A DNA stretch of 64,000 bases from Methylobacterium sp. AMS5 (lineage in GTDB: Bacteria > Pseudomonadota > Alphaproteobacteria > Rhizobiales > Beijerinckiaceae). The DNA lies in assembly GCF_001542815.1 (NCBI RefSeq), contig NZ_CP006992.1:1098001-1162000 (forward strand). The letters are read 5' to 3'. The stretch's first letter is position 1, and the number at the start of each line of letters is the position of its first letter. The translations under genes were made by a program, and so were the position numbers. The notes beneath the pieces are model-generated. The model did not search any database and was not told the DNA's origin. It saw nothing but the letters and a program-made list of their open reading frames with translations. Positions 27,348 through 36,747 of this stretch are shown piece by piece.

Positions 27348-27841
27348 GAATTGCACTCCCTCAGGCCACGGCCGCCAGGCACTTGCTCGATCGAACTCGC
27401 CATACTTGCGCCACGAGTGATGCAGGTCTCAATTTTGCAAATTCGAGTGACTGCAGTTGTGACCCTGCCCTGCCTCTCGACACACTCGCGGACAAGATCC
27501 ATGCCTGGAGGATTACGATTTTTTGAAAGTTAGCCCCCCCGTCGATTAATCACAAATTCTGCTTGACCACGCCGCGAGCAGCGAACTCAAATTGTCATCA
27601 TTTGCAATCCCGCGCCAGAGCCCCACCCGACCTGACTACATCAGGTCGGCGTCTCTATGTCTTTGTCTCGAAGCGCATTCTTTCGACGAACCGGTTTCTA
27701 CTTCGTCGCCATGCGCTCCGAGCCGTAAAGGGACCGGTGGCAGCGCACGGGGGGCTGACGGCGCTGCCACCGGGGCTCCGCCCGAGGAAGGCGAGGACGG
27801 AGCGTCGAAGCGGTCCCCGCCATGGCGGGGACCAACAGGTC
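27348..27841. other. AT-richer spacer between DUF2750 gene and dmfA2
   Basis: This stretch of nearly 500 bases holds no convincing gene. Its left two thirds are low in GC, like the DUF2750 gene. The right third carries two hairpins near the end of dmfA2: a 13-bp stem with arms 27734-27746 and 27761-27773, and the palindrome listed separately at 27812-27833. The composition break near 27720 may be the edge of the acquired piece. Confidence 0.5.
27812..27833 (-). terminator. Palindrome downstream of dmfA2, probable terminator
   Basis: A perfect 22-base palindrome (GGTCCCCGCCA and its complement) begins eight bases past the dmfA2 stop on the reverse strand. A second 13-bp stem lies 40-80 bases further on. 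T runs are short, so termination may need Rho. Confidence 0.5.
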
Positions 27842-30274
27842 TCAGGCCGGCAGCGGCTCGCCGCGCTCCTTGCGGCTGCGGTGCTCCATCGGCGTCGGGT
27901 CGTAATCGGCCCGGCCGCGGTGCTTGATCGCGCTCGAAGGTGGGGCCGGCAGGGGGCCGTCCATCGCGAAGCGATCGAGGACGTTCTTGGTCAACCGCGA
28001 GATGTTGTTGTCGCAGTTGTTCCAGGGCAGCGAGCCGCAATAGGCGATCGAGGAGAAGGCGAAGCAGGCCCCCCCGTTCGGGGTCTCGTGATAGGCGATG
28101 TCGCCGCGCACCCGCGGATGGGTGGTACCGTCCAGCCCCTGCTGGTTGAAGCCGAAATCCTCCATGACGAGGAGGTAGGCCTCGGTGTGCCGCCCGGCCG
28201 AAGTCGCCACCGTGAGGGTGTGCGGGGGCGAGCCCAGCATCGTGTCGACGATGTCGAGTTCGAGACCCGCCGCGCCGCCACCGACCAGACCGAAATTGCC
28301 GAGCTTCTCGTCGTAGTCGATGCCCTCGAAGGCCCAGGCGACGCGCTGGTCCAGGCTATCTGGCGTGCGCGAAAAGTAGCTCGACACGTCGAAACCTTCC
28401 GAGGACATGCCGACACCGGCCACCGCGTGCAGGTAGCGCCCGCGGAAGCGCCACATCCCGCCAAGTTCGCCCGTGCCCTGGTGGTAGTATTCGCCCGGAT
28501 CGGCCCGCCAGGTGCGGATGCCGGATTCGCAGCGGCGCATCTCGGTGACGATGCCGCGGCCCTTGTCCTCGTAGCCCGGGTGGAACGAGTGGACCCAGTA
28601 CCACGCGTCGGCGCCCATATACATGAGCCGGCCGCCGCGCTGCGTGTAGTTGTGGAGCGCGTCGAGCTGGGTTCCCGTATTGTGCTCCGGGTGCGAGCCG
28701 GTGATGATGACGTTGTAGTTCTCGATGCGCGCCAGCCCGTCGTAGGTGATGTCCTCGTCGGTGAAGACGTCGTACTCGTAGCCCATCGTCTCCAGCCAGT
28801 AGATAAGGTGGAGGTCGGCTGGGTATTGCCACGGCGCCTGGGCGAGGAAGTGGTCGTATTTCGGTCGGATCGACAGGATCGGCCGCAGGCGCGACGAGAT
28901 CGAGATACCCGTGCCGTCGGTGTGGGTGTCGTAGATCGAGCCGCCGTATTCGCGGTGCTCGGACAGGAACATGTTCTGCTGCTGCATGATCGGCACGCGG
29001 TAGACGAACAGTTCCGCCCCGCCCGCATTGCAGGCCACGTGCTCGTTGGCATAGGCCATGTAGCTGATCGTCGGCACCATCACCGCGATCTTGGCGGTCT
29101 CCTGGCCGATGCGCGGCACCACCCAGAACGGGATGAACTCCTCGTCGCCCTCGGCCGTCGTCAGCTTGGCGGCGTAGAACCGGCTCTTCACGCCGGTCTC
29201 CGGCACGGCCCAGGCGAAGTCGGAGACCCAGCGGGCGTCGTCCACGTCGTCGTCGTGGAAGCTGATGGCGCCGTATTCCTGCGGCGCGTGCTTCCAGTCG
29301 AAGTTCTGGCCCGACCAGTTGTAGCCGGTCATCGCGCGGTTGGGGCAGTTCACCAGGGTCGCGTCGAAGCGGTAGGGCCCCTCGTCCTTCGCCGTCAGCG
29401 TGTCGATGCCGACGGAGAAGTTCCAGGCGGCGACGATGCACTCGGAGAGCTTTCCGGTCGGGCCGGCATTGCGCCGCTCGGTCAGGCCGGGCTGGGCGCC
29501 GGCCTTCATCATTTCGATCTCGGCGCGCGAGAGCGCCCGGTTACAGATGCGCGGGCTGTCGATCTTGCCGTTATACTTGCCGGCAAAGACCACGCCGGCC
29601 GGCTTCGAGGAGGCGGCGAGCGGATCCTCCGGCGCCAGCCGCTCGACATAGGCGCCGAGCGCCACCGGGACGGGGGCGTGGGCGATCGCGACCTTCAGGC
29701 TCGCCTCGACCGGGGCGATCTCGGGATCGAGGGCGTAGACCACCTGCGGCTCGTGGATCAGCGTGACGGTGCCGGTGGCCGCGTCGAAGGTCGCGGCGCA
29801 GAAATGCCAAGCATGGTCGCGCAGCGGCACGCCGGTCGTGATCCGGTGCTCGTTGATGCGAAGCTCCAGGCAGCCCTCCTCGTTGATGAAGAGGCCGTAG
29901 CCGCACTCGTTCGACCACTTCGTCACGAGCCCCTGCGGCCCGTGCTTCCAGTAGCGCGGATGGGTCTTGGGCGCGGTCGGCCAGATCCAGCACTGGAGCG
30001 TGAAGCTCTCGACGTGGAAGGGCTTGGCGTCCGGCACGTAGCCGTAGGAGCCGCCGTGGATGATCTGCTTCTTGCCCGCATAGGTGCCGTTGACCGCCGC
30101 CTCGACCGGCTTGTCGATGTAGCCGGGGCCGCGCGGATTGGTGTCGCCGTTGATCATCTGGACGATCTCGACCTTGTACTCGGACGGACCGTCGCAATTG
30201 ACGTAGAACTGGATCGTATCGCCGGGATGCACGCCGAATTTATCAGCGTAGCCGGTCAGCCTCATGGTGGTCAT
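27842..30274 (-). CDS. dmfA2: N,N-dimethylformamidase large (beta) subunit
   Basis: The 810-residue protein hydrolyses N,N-dimethylformamide to dimethylamine and formate together with the small subunit. The N-terminal part (YADKFGVHPGDTIQFYVNCD) leads into a LamG/concanavalin-like jelly roll at about 85-260 (FTLQCWIWPTAPKTHPRYWK, GYGLFINEEGCLELRINEH). The C-terminal half has the amidohydrolase core with NVIITGSHPEHNTGTQLDAL, GGRLMYMGADAWYWVHSFHP and many Tyr; in studied homologues an iron is held by two Tyr and one Glu. Known large subunits have about 760 residues, so this one is slightly long. It lies 126 bases after dmfA1. Products fit C1 and nitrogen nutrition of a methylotroph. Confidence 0.9.
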   Translation of the reverse strand: MTTMRLTGYADKFGVHPGDTIQFYVNCDGPSEYKVEIVQMINGDTNPRGPGYIDKPVEAAVNGTYAGKKQIIHGGSYGYVPDAKPFHVESFTLQCWIWPTAPKTHPRYWKHGPQGLVTKWSNECGYGLFINEEGCLELRINEHRITTGVPLRDHAWHFCAATFDAATGTVTLIHEPQVVYALDPEIAPVEASLKVAIAHAPVPVALGAYVERLAPEDPLAASSKPAGVVFAGKYNGKIDSPRICNRALSRAEIEMMKAGAQPGLTERRNAGPTGKLSECIVAAWNFSVGIDTLTAKDEGPYRFDATLVNCPNRAMTGYNWSGQNFDWKHAPQEYGAISFHDDDVDDARWVSDFAWAVPETGVKSRFYAAKLTTAEGDEEFIPFWVVPRIGQETAKIAVMVPTISYMAYANEHVACNAGGAELFVYRVPIMQQQNMFLSEHREYGGSIYDTHTDGTGISISSRLRPILSIRPKYDHFLAQAPWQYPADLHLIYWLETMGYEYDVFTDEDITYDGLARIENYNVIITGSHPEHNTGTQLDALHNYTQRGGRLMYMGADAWYWVHSFHPGYEDKGRGIVTEMRRCESGIRTWRADPGEYYHQGTGELGGMWRFRGRYLHAVAGVGMSSEGFDVSSYFSRTPDSLDQRVAWAFEGIDYDEKLGNFGLVGGGAAGLELDIVDTMLGSPPHTLTVATSAGRHTEAYLLVMEDFGFNQQGLDGTTHPRVRGDIAYHETPNGGACFAFSSIAYCGSLPWNNCDNNISRLTKNVLDRFAMDGPLPAPPSSAIKHRGRADYDPTPMEHRSRKERGEPLPA

Positions 30275-30400
30275 CGGGTCAATCCTTTGGGGAGCGTCTC
30301 TGGTCCACGCCCCGACGGGTCCGCGCGTCCTTGCGCGAGGGGGCGCTGGGAGGCGCCTGCGGCCTCCCGCTGATCGACGGTCTGGCGAAGGTTCGGCCGC

Positions 30401-30841
30401 TCAGGTGACCGGCCAGTTGTCGTCCTTACGCTTCCAGCCCTCGTGATAGTCTTCCGGGAAGCCGAAGCTCTCGGAGAGCTCGTCGAGGCGCATCAGGAAG
30501 ATGGCGTGCTGGATTTCCTGCTCGTCGGTGTAGATCTTGTCGCCGACGAATTCGGGGGGCACGCCGCGAATGCCGGAGAGCCGGGCGATCCGCCATTCGG
30601 CATCGACCTGGGTACAGATCACGATCAGCTTGCCCTTCGGGCTCGCGCCGCGCATGCGCAGCAGCACCCGCTTGAGCACCGGGTCGGTGTGGACGCCGCC
30701 GGTCACCACGGTGGTGTCTCCGGGCGTCTCGCACAGCACCACCGAATTGCCGGCCACGCCCTTCATCGAATCCATGCAGGCCTTGTGGGCCGCGATCAGG
30801 CGCTCGCGCTCGGGCGTGCCCTTCTTCGGGATCAGTTCCAT
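30401..30841 (-). CDS. dmfA1: N,N-dimethylformamidase small (alpha) subunit
   Basis: The 146-residue protein matches the small subunit that packs against DmfA2 in the heteromer. Typical segments are PERERLIAAHKACMDSMKGV, VVTGGVHTDPVLKRVLLRMR, KLIVICTQVDAEWRIARLSG and the acidic YTDEQEIQHAIFLMRLDELS. GAGGAG lies 9-14 bases before ATG 30841. It precedes dmfA2 in the same order as in known dmf loci. The 126-base gap to dmfA2 is larger than usual for tightly coupled subunits and might hold a second ribosome-loading or processing site, but no clear hairpin was found in it. Confidence 0.88.
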   Translation of the reverse strand: MELIPKKGTPERERLIAAHKACMDSMKGVAGNSVVLCETPGDTTVVTGGVHTDPVLKRVLLRMRGASPKGKLIVICTQVDAEWRIARLSGIRGVPPEFVGDKIYTDEQEIQHAIFLMRLDELSESFGFPEDYHEGWKRKDDNWPVT

Positions 30842-31076
30842 CGTCGTCGCTCCTCGTGGGTCCCGGCCGCGCCGTTGCGGCGGGAGATAGTTGCGGGCCC
30901 GCACGCGCTGCCGGTGCAATCCGGCGGGCGGCCCGTTCCGGCGGAGCATTGGCGCTCCGTTGAGAAGTTGAGATGCGGGCCATTCGACCCAGACTATTCG
31001 GAAAACTCATCCGAATACGTCGATATTCTCTACATTTCGGATTTAAGACCGTTCCGGCTCAAGGGTCAAGCGCATA

Positions 31077-31091
31077 TTTCTTGCAGAGAAA
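31077..31091. promoter_or_regulatory. Putative operator upstream of dmfA1
   Basis: The 15-base dyad TTTCTTGCAGAGAAA (TTTCT-N5-AGAAA, perfect arms) lies about 235 bases upstream of the dmfA1 start in an AT-rich pocket. The same dyad in weaker form recurs at 36275-36289 and 36326-36340 upstream of urtA. Over 25 bases (31075-31099 against 36324-36348) about 20 positions match, including the T tract on the right. It may be the site of a shared regulator. Inference only. Confidence 0.45.
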
Positions 31092-31159
31092 CGTTTTTTA
31101 CGCAGGATATGAAAGGTCTCAGGCCATCACGAGCGTCAGCGAAGCGATATCGCCGCATA

Positions 31160-31238
31160 AGTGTCTCTCACAAAACTCCCGCCGCGATGTCATCGCCCGA
31201 GTGAGAACGATCAGAGACCGGGAGTTTTGCGAGGCACT
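31160..31238. repeat. 79-bp MITE-like element, copy 1
   Basis: The ends are imperfect inverted repeats of about 20 bases: AGTGTCTCTCACAAAACTCC on the left and GGAGTTTTGCGAGGCACT on the right. A near-identical 79-bp element lies in opposite orientation at 42224-42302. It has no coding capacity and would have to be moved by a transposase encoded elsewhere. It sits between dmfA1 and the urtE end. Confidence 0.75.
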
Positions 31239-31292
31239 CTCAGCACAGCGCCCTGGATGGCTCCGCCTCGCCACGATGAGGCGGGACGCGGA

Positions 31293-31991
31293 TCAGATCG
31301 TCATGTGCCGCTCGATCAGTTCGTCGGTCATCTCGCCGATCGGTCCGCGGGCGACGATGCGGCCGTTCTCCATCATCAGGAAGGCGTCGCCGAGCTTGCG
31401 CGCGACCTTGATGTGCTGCTCGGTGAGGATCAGCGTGATGCCGAACTCCTTGTTGAGCCGCCCCAGCGTTTGGCCGATCTCGGCGACGATATTGGGCTGG
31501 ATGCCCTCGGTCGGCTCGTCGAGGAGCAGGATGCGCGGGTTGGTGGCGAGCGCCCGGGCGATGGCGAGCTGCTGCTGCTGCCCGCCCGAGAGCAGGCCGG
31601 CCTTCCGGTGCAGGTTCTGCGCGAGATAGGGGAACAGGGTGAGGCAGAGCTCCGGCACGTCCTGGCGCCCGTCGGTGCGGGCGAAGGTGCCGAGCAGGAT
31701 GTTCTCCTTGACCGTGAAGTGCGGCAGGATCTGGCGCCCCTGCGGGATGTAGCCGAGGCCGTACTTGGCGCGCACATGCGTCGGCGCCTTGGTGATGGCG
31801 TCGCCCGCGATCCGGATCTCGCCGGAGGTGCGGTCGGTCAGGCCCATGATGGTGCGAAGCAGCGTGGTCTTGCCCACCCCGTTGCGCCCGAGCACGCACA
31901 GGCACTGCCCCTCGGGCAGGCCGAGGCCGATCTCCTTCAAGATCGGCGTCTTGCCGTAATAGGAGGTCACGCGGTCGAGATCGAGCAGCAT
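31293..31991 (-). CDS. urtE: Urea/short-chain amide ABC transporter ATPase UrtE
   Basis: The 232-residue LivF-type ATPase has Walker A GRNGVGKTT, Q-loop YIPQGRQILPHFTV, signature LLSGGQQQQLAIARAL, Walker B ILLLDEPTEGIQPN and switch His in LTEQHIKVA. The IQPN and GRQILPHFTV wording is the UrtE/FmdF subtype rather than branched-chain amino acid LivF. It starts three bases after urtD ends and is the last gene of a five-gene operon in standard urt order. Given the neighbouring dimethylformamidase the transporter probably imports formamides or urea; the ligand is inferred. Confidence 0.88.
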   Translation of the reverse strand: MLLDLDRVTSYYGKTPILKEIGLGLPEGQCLCVLGRNGVGKTTLLRTIMGLTDRTSGEIRIAGDAITKAPTHVRAKYGLGYIPQGRQILPHFTVKENILLGTFARTDGRQDVPELCLTLFPYLAQNLHRKAGLLSGGQQQQLAIARALATNPRILLLDEPTEGIQPNIVAEIGQTLGRLNKEFGITLILTEQHIKVARKLGDAFLMMENGRIVARGPIGEMTDELIERHMTI

Positions 31992-31993
31992 CG

Positions 31994-32734
<741 letters not shown>

Positions 32735-32745
32735 CATCCCCTCCC

Positions 32746-33867
32746 TTACTCGCCCGCCGCCGGGGCACCGGAGATGGCGTGCGGCAGGTCGGGCCGCGCG
32801 TGCTTGCCGGGCTGGCGCGCGAGCGCGCCGAGCACCTTCTCGAGGAGGCCCGCCAGCCCCTTGGGCAGGAAGCGCACGACGACGATGAAGAAGGCGCCGA
32901 GCATCAAGAGCCAAGTCGCCAGGAACTGGTCGCCGAGATAGCTCTGGCCGCCCTGGATCAGGAAGGCGCCGAGGATCGCGCCGAGCAGCGACAGGCGCCC
33001 GCCGATCCCGGCCCAGATCACCGTGCCGATGCTGAAGGTGGTGTCGAGCTGAGCCGGCGAGACGTACTGGATCAGCATCACCCAGAGGCAGCCGGCGAGC
33101 GCGGCGATGAAGCCGGAGATCGCGTAGATGCAGGTCTCGTAAAGGGCGACGTTGTAGCCGAGGAAGCGCACCCGCTCGGGGTCGCCGCGCAGGGCCTGGA
33201 TGACGAGGCCGAACTTGCTCTGCGTCAGCAGCTTTGCGCCGACCGTGACGGCGATGAGCCCCCCGCAGACGATCCAGTAGGCGGTCGGGCCGTAGGGGTC
33301 GATGTCGGTGCCGAACAGGCTGAGCGGTGCGGGCGGCGAGATGCCGTTGGCGCCGTTGGTGTAGGGCTGCATATCGAGGATCAGCGTGGCGAAGGCCGAG
33401 AGCATCGCCAGCGACATGATCGCGAAGAATGGCCCCGAGACGCGGGCGCGGAACATCAGAGTGCCGAACACGACGTAGAACAGCGTCGGCACGATCAGCG
33501 CCAGCAGGATGCCGCCGCCGGTGCTCCAGAACGGCTGCCAGAACCAGGGCAGGTGCTCCAGGCTGTTGTTGAGCATGAAGGGCGGGATCGGGTTCGACTC
33601 CGGATCCTGCGACTGCATCTGCATGGTCATGGCCATGCCGTAGGCAGCGAGCCCGAAGGCGATGCCCTGGCCGAGATTGAGGATGCCGCCGAAGCCCCAG
33701 CACAGGCTGATCGAGAGGGCGAGCATTCCGTAGATGCCGTAGACGGCGAACTGGTTGAGCAGGAAGCCGTCGGAGACGAAGGCCGGGATCAGGGCGATGC
33801 TGACGAAGAACAGTCCGTAGACCGCCCATTGCGCCGGCTTGCTGTGATAGAGATTGCGCGTCGTCAT
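32746..33867 (-). CDS. urtC: Urea/short-chain amide ABC transporter permease UrtC
   Basis: This 373-residue LivM-type permease has about ten hydrophobic segments. Conserved pieces are LSISLCWGFGGILNLGQGIA, where the G-x-LNLGQ motif is usual, MSLAMLSAFATLILDMQP, the cytoplasmic loop QALRGDPERVRFLGYN and the C-terminal VRFLPKGLAGLLEKV. A UrtC-type insertion (SQDPESNPIPPFMLNNSLEH) lies in a periplasmic loop. The tail after LLEK is charged and Ala/Pro-rich. It follows urtB by 68 bases and works as a heterodimer with UrtB. Confidence 0.9.
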   Translation of the reverse strand: MTTRNLYHSKPAQWAVYGLFFVSIALIPAFVSDGFLLNQFAVYGIYGMLALSISLCWGFGGILNLGQGIAFGLAAYGMAMTMQMQSQDPESNPIPPFMLNNSLEHLPWFWQPFWSTGGGILLALIVPTLFYVVFGTLMFRARVSGPFFAIMSLAMLSAFATLILDMQPYTNGANGISPPAPLSLFGTDIDPYGPTAYWIVCGGLIAVTVGAKLLTQSKFGLVIQALRGDPERVRFLGYNVALYETCIYAISGFIAALAGCLWVMLIQYVSPAQLDTTFSIGTVIWAGIGGRLSLLGAILGAFLIQGGQSYLGDQFLATWLLMLGAFFIVVVRFLPKGLAGLLEKVLGALARQPGKHARPDLPHAISGAPAAGE

Positions 33868-33935
33868 CTGCGGGTGAGACTCTTCATGACGGGCGGGAAG
33901 AAGGGAGAGGCCGGCGGGCCTCCCGGAGCGGCGTT

Positions 33936-34820
33936 TCATCGGCGGCCCTTGGCGACGGCGAAGAGGCCGCGTGGGCGGAAGCGCAGGAACACGACGATCA
34001 GCACGTAGAGGAGGAAGCGCGCGAAGGTGTCGTTGGTGACGAAGGCGAAGACCGACTGGAGTTCGCCCGTCAGCCCCGCTGCCGCGACGCTGCCCATCAG
34101 CGTGCCGCCACCGACCACCACGACGAGGAAGGCCTGCACCACATAGGCCGTGCCCATGGTCGGCAGCACGATCGCCAGCACGCCGAACAGCGAGCCCGCG
34201 ATGCCGGCAAGCCCCGCACCGAGGGCGAAGGTCGTCATGTAGACCCGGTCGGCATTGATGCCGAAGGAGGCGGCCATCTCCTTGTTCTGCATCACCGCCC
34301 GCACCTGCATGCCGAAGCGGGTGCGGTAGAACAGGTAGGCGGTCGCGGCGACGATGAGCGCGGTGATGCCGAGCACCACGAGGCGGAAGGCCGACAGGCT
34401 GGCAAAGCCCAATTCGACGTTGCTCTGGAAGATCTCCGGCACGGCGATGTATTTCGGGTCGGAGCCGAAGATCAGCCGCACGCCCTGCATCAGCACGAGC
34501 GAGACGCCCCAGGTGGCGAGCAACGTGTCGAGCGGGCGGTTGTAGAGGTAGCGGATCAACCCGCGCTCGATCACGAGCCCGATCAGCCCGACCACGACGA
34601 ACGAGGCGGGCAGGCAGAGCAGGAACGGCAGGCCGAGGGAGGATTGCAGGGCGTAGGAGGTGTAGGCGCCCAGCATGATGAACTCGCCATGGGCCATGTT
34701 GATGACCCCGACGGTGCCGTAGATGATCGTCAGCCCGATCGCGGCGATGAGCCAGATGCTGGCGATGCTGAGCCCCAGCACCAGGGCGTTGGCAAAGGGT
34801 GCGATGTCGAGGGACGTCAC
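33936..34820 (-). CDS. urtB: Urea/short-chain amide ABC transporter permease UrtB
   Basis: The 294-residue LivH-type permease has around eight helices. Recognisable parts are IYGTVGVINMAHGEFIMLGA (the NMAHGEF motif), ATWGVSLVLMQGVRLIFGSD, MQVRAVMQNKEMAASFGINA and VVVGGGTLMGSVAAAGLTGE. The start is GTG 34820 with GGAGG six bases before it. It follows urtA by 66 bases. Shorter than many UrtB proteins, which carry an extra N-terminal periplasmic domain of about 200 residues; that domain is absent here, so this copy is closer to FmdE-like amide permeases. Confidence 0.88.
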   Translation of the reverse strand: MTSLDIAPFANALVLGLSIASIWLIAAIGLTIIYGTVGVINMAHGEFIMLGAYTSYALQSSLGLPFLLCLPASFVVVGLIGLVIERGLIRYLYNRPLDTLLATWGVSLVLMQGVRLIFGSDPKYIAVPEIFQSNVELGFASLSAFRLVVLGITALIVAATAYLFYRTRFGMQVRAVMQNKEMAASFGINADRVYMTTFALGAGLAGIAGSLFGVLAIVLPTMGTAYVVQAFLVVVVGGGTLMGSVAAAGLTGELQSVFAFVTNDTFARFLLYVLIVVFLRFRPRGLFAVAKGRR

Positions 34821-34886
34821 GGGACCTCCGTGAATGCGAAGGCCCGGCCGCGAAGAAACGCGGCCGGAGCGGTTGCGCGGAACGCG

Positions 34887-36197
34887 TCAGATGACGTTCT
34901 TGCGGCTCTTGCCGTCGGGGGCGACGAGACCCGCGGCGGTGCATTTCCCGGCATTCGGGTAGATCGAGTACGGATCGGGCGCGACGTGCTCTTTGGCTTC
35001 CGAGACGATCTTGAAGCTGCCATCCGCCTGACACTGGCCGATCTTCGGCTTGAGCCAGGAATTGAAGTTGTCGCCGTCGATCCAGATCAGGCCTTCCGGC
35101 GAGATGTCGTCCTCGACCCGCACGCCGCCGCTGACGTCGCGGATCATGCGCGAGGTGACCTCCTCGACATTGCCGGTCTTCTTGATCGCGGCCTCAAGGC
35201 CGGCCTTGAACACGTAGGCCGAGAGATAGGTCTCTTCCATATTGTAATGGGTGGAGCCGTTCTTGCCGTACTTGCTCTTGAGGAAGTTCTCGACGAACTT
35301 CTGGTTGGTCGGGTTGTCGAGCGACTGAAAATAGGGTGCCGACAGGAAGTGCCCGGCGCCGAATTCCGGCCCCATCGCCTTGGTCTCGATCTCACCCGTG
35401 GTGAGCGAGGCGATCGGCATGGAATCGACCTTGAAGCCTTCCTGCTTGAACTGCTTGTGGAAGGCGATGTCGGAGGCGCCGACGACGGTCGAGAAGATGA
35501 AGTTCGGCTTGGCATCGCGGATCTTGCCGAGGACAGGGCCGAACTCCGAGCTGCCGAGTGGGATGTACTCCTCGCCCACCAGCTCGCCACCGGCCTCTTG
35601 GAGCCAGATCTTGGCGTTCTTGTTCGACTCCTTCGGCCACACGTAGTTCGAGCCGACGAAGAAGACCTTCTTGCCGAAGTTCTTGACCATGTACGGGATC
35701 AGGTCCTTCGAGTGCTGATTGGCCAGCGGACCCGTGCAGATCGTGTTCTGGGTGCATTCGGCACCCTCGTAGCAGGTCGGATAGTAGAGCAGGCTGTTCT
35801 GCGACATCACCACCGGCAGGATCGCCTTGCGGCTCGCCGAGGTGTAGCAGCCGAACAGCGCGATCACCTTCTCGCGGATGATGAGTTCCTTGGCCTTCTC
35901 CGAGTAGACGTTGAAGTCCGACTTGGCATCGACGATCACCGGCTGGATCGGATGCCCGGCGATCCCGCCGTTCTTGTTGATCTCGTCGATGGCGTACTGC
36001 ATCACCAGGGTCGAGTCCTCCTCCGGAACCGCGAGCTGGCCGGACAGGGAAAACAGGAGGCCGACCTTGATCGGCTCGCCCTTCTTCAAGGTGGCGCCCC
36101 AGGCTTCGCGGGCCGTCGGCAGCCAAAGGTGCGGGGCGGCAATCGCTGCGGCGGCGAGCGAAGACTGCTTTAATAGCTTCCGACGTGTCAGATCCAT
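34887..36197 (-). CDS. urtA: Urea/short-chain amide ABC transporter substrate-binding protein
   Basis: Read from ATG 36197 the protein has 436 residues. It has a twin-arginine signal (MDLTRRKLLKQSSLAAAAIA) and a type I periplasmic binding fold of the UrtA/AmiC/FmdD class. Typical blocks are IKVGLLFSLSGQLAVPEEDS, ALFGCYTSASRKAILPVVMS, LLYYPTCYEGAECTQNTICT and FFVGSNYVWPKESNKNAKIW. In Methylophilus the related FmdD binds short amides and urea. Export in folded form through Tat is common for this class. AAGGGG precedes the start. The gene is divergent from the porin, with 550 bases between them that carry repeated dyads. Confidence 0.9.
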   Translation of the reverse strand: MDLTRRKLLKQSSLAAAAIAAPHLWLPTAREAWGATLKKGEPIKVGLLFSLSGQLAVPEEDSTLVMQYAIDEINKNGGIAGHPIQPVIVDAKSDFNVYSEKAKELIIREKVIALFGCYTSASRKAILPVVMSQNSLLYYPTCYEGAECTQNTICTGPLANQHSKDLIPYMVKNFGKKVFFVGSNYVWPKESNKNAKIWLQEAGGELVGEEYIPLGSSEFGPVLGKIRDAKPNFIFSTVVGASDIAFHKQFKQEGFKVDSMPIASLTTGEIETKAMGPEFGAGHFLSAPYFQSLDNPTNQKFVENFLKSKYGKNGSTHYNMEETYLSAYVFKAGLEAAIKKTGNVEEVTSRMIRDVSGGVRVEDDISPEGLIWIDGDNFNSWLKPKIGQCQADGSFKIVSEAKEHVAPDPYSIYPNAGKCTAAGLVAPDGKSRKNVI

Positions 36198-36274
36198 CTC
36201 GTTCCCCTTAAATATTGTGCAGTTGCCTCGTTTTTGAGCGGACACTTGTCTCAACGCTCAATAAGTAAAAATTA

Positions 36275-36340
36275 TATCCTGCAGAGAAACGCTACGGCGG
36301 CGCCTTGCACTGCGTCAAGAGTGTATTTCTTGGTGAGACA
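36275..36340. promoter_or_regulatory. Two dyads upstream of urtA resembling the dmfA1 operator
   Basis: TATCCTGCAGAGAAA (36275-36289) and TTTCTTGGTGAGACA (36326-36340) match the dmfA1 dyad TTTCT-N5-AGAAA with one to three changes. The 12-mer TGCAGAGAAACG is identical at 31082-31093 and 36280-36291. Both copies are 80-145 bases upstream of the urtA start. A T8 tract follows the second one, as a T6 tract follows the dmfA1 dyad. Shared control of transport and hydrolysis is inferred. Confidence 0.45.
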
Positions 36341-36493
36341 TTTTTTTTCTCCCGGGCAAAGGCGGCAGGCTCGGCGGGCCCTCGCGCCCCGGCCGTGGCC
36401 TCCGTGCAAGCAAGATGCCGCAAAATCCAAAAAGACCAAATTGGGAGTTGACCGTATAGGCTCTCCAGTGTCAGCGTAGTAGAACCAGACGGA

Positions 36494-36533
36494 TATGATC
36501 AAAAAATACGCAAAAGCGCGGGTTTTGATCATA
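36494..36533. promoter_or_regulatory. Paired TGATCA inverted repeat in the urtA-porin gap
   Basis: TATGATCAAAA (36494-36504) and TTTTGATCATA (36523-36533) form a perfect 11-bp inverted repeat with an 18-base spacer. Each arm holds the 6-base palindrome TGATCA, so the two centres are 29 bp apart, close to three helical turns. This suits two dimer sites for one regulator, or an RNA hairpin. It lies about 215 bases before the porin start. Confidence 0.45.
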
Positions 36534-36747
36534 CTACAAGAGAATCGGACGGCGCCGCGGCCAATGCCTCCGGCAGCCAGACAGCCGACCAAACCCAGAA
36601 ACCGGTCATCGGCTGTGGAACGGCTCTTGCGGATCGTTCGGCAGTCATGCCGGACCCAGAAGCGGCAGGGTTGTGCAACGCACAATCCAACAACCTCAAA
36701 GACCAGCGAAGTCTTGGCCGCAATCAGCACAGCAAGGGGAATGTAGG

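Noticed and set aside
31060..31110. A sigma-54 promoter upstream of dmfA1
   Set aside because: I looked for GG-N10-GC spacing around TTGCA; the upstream GG is missing on both strands.
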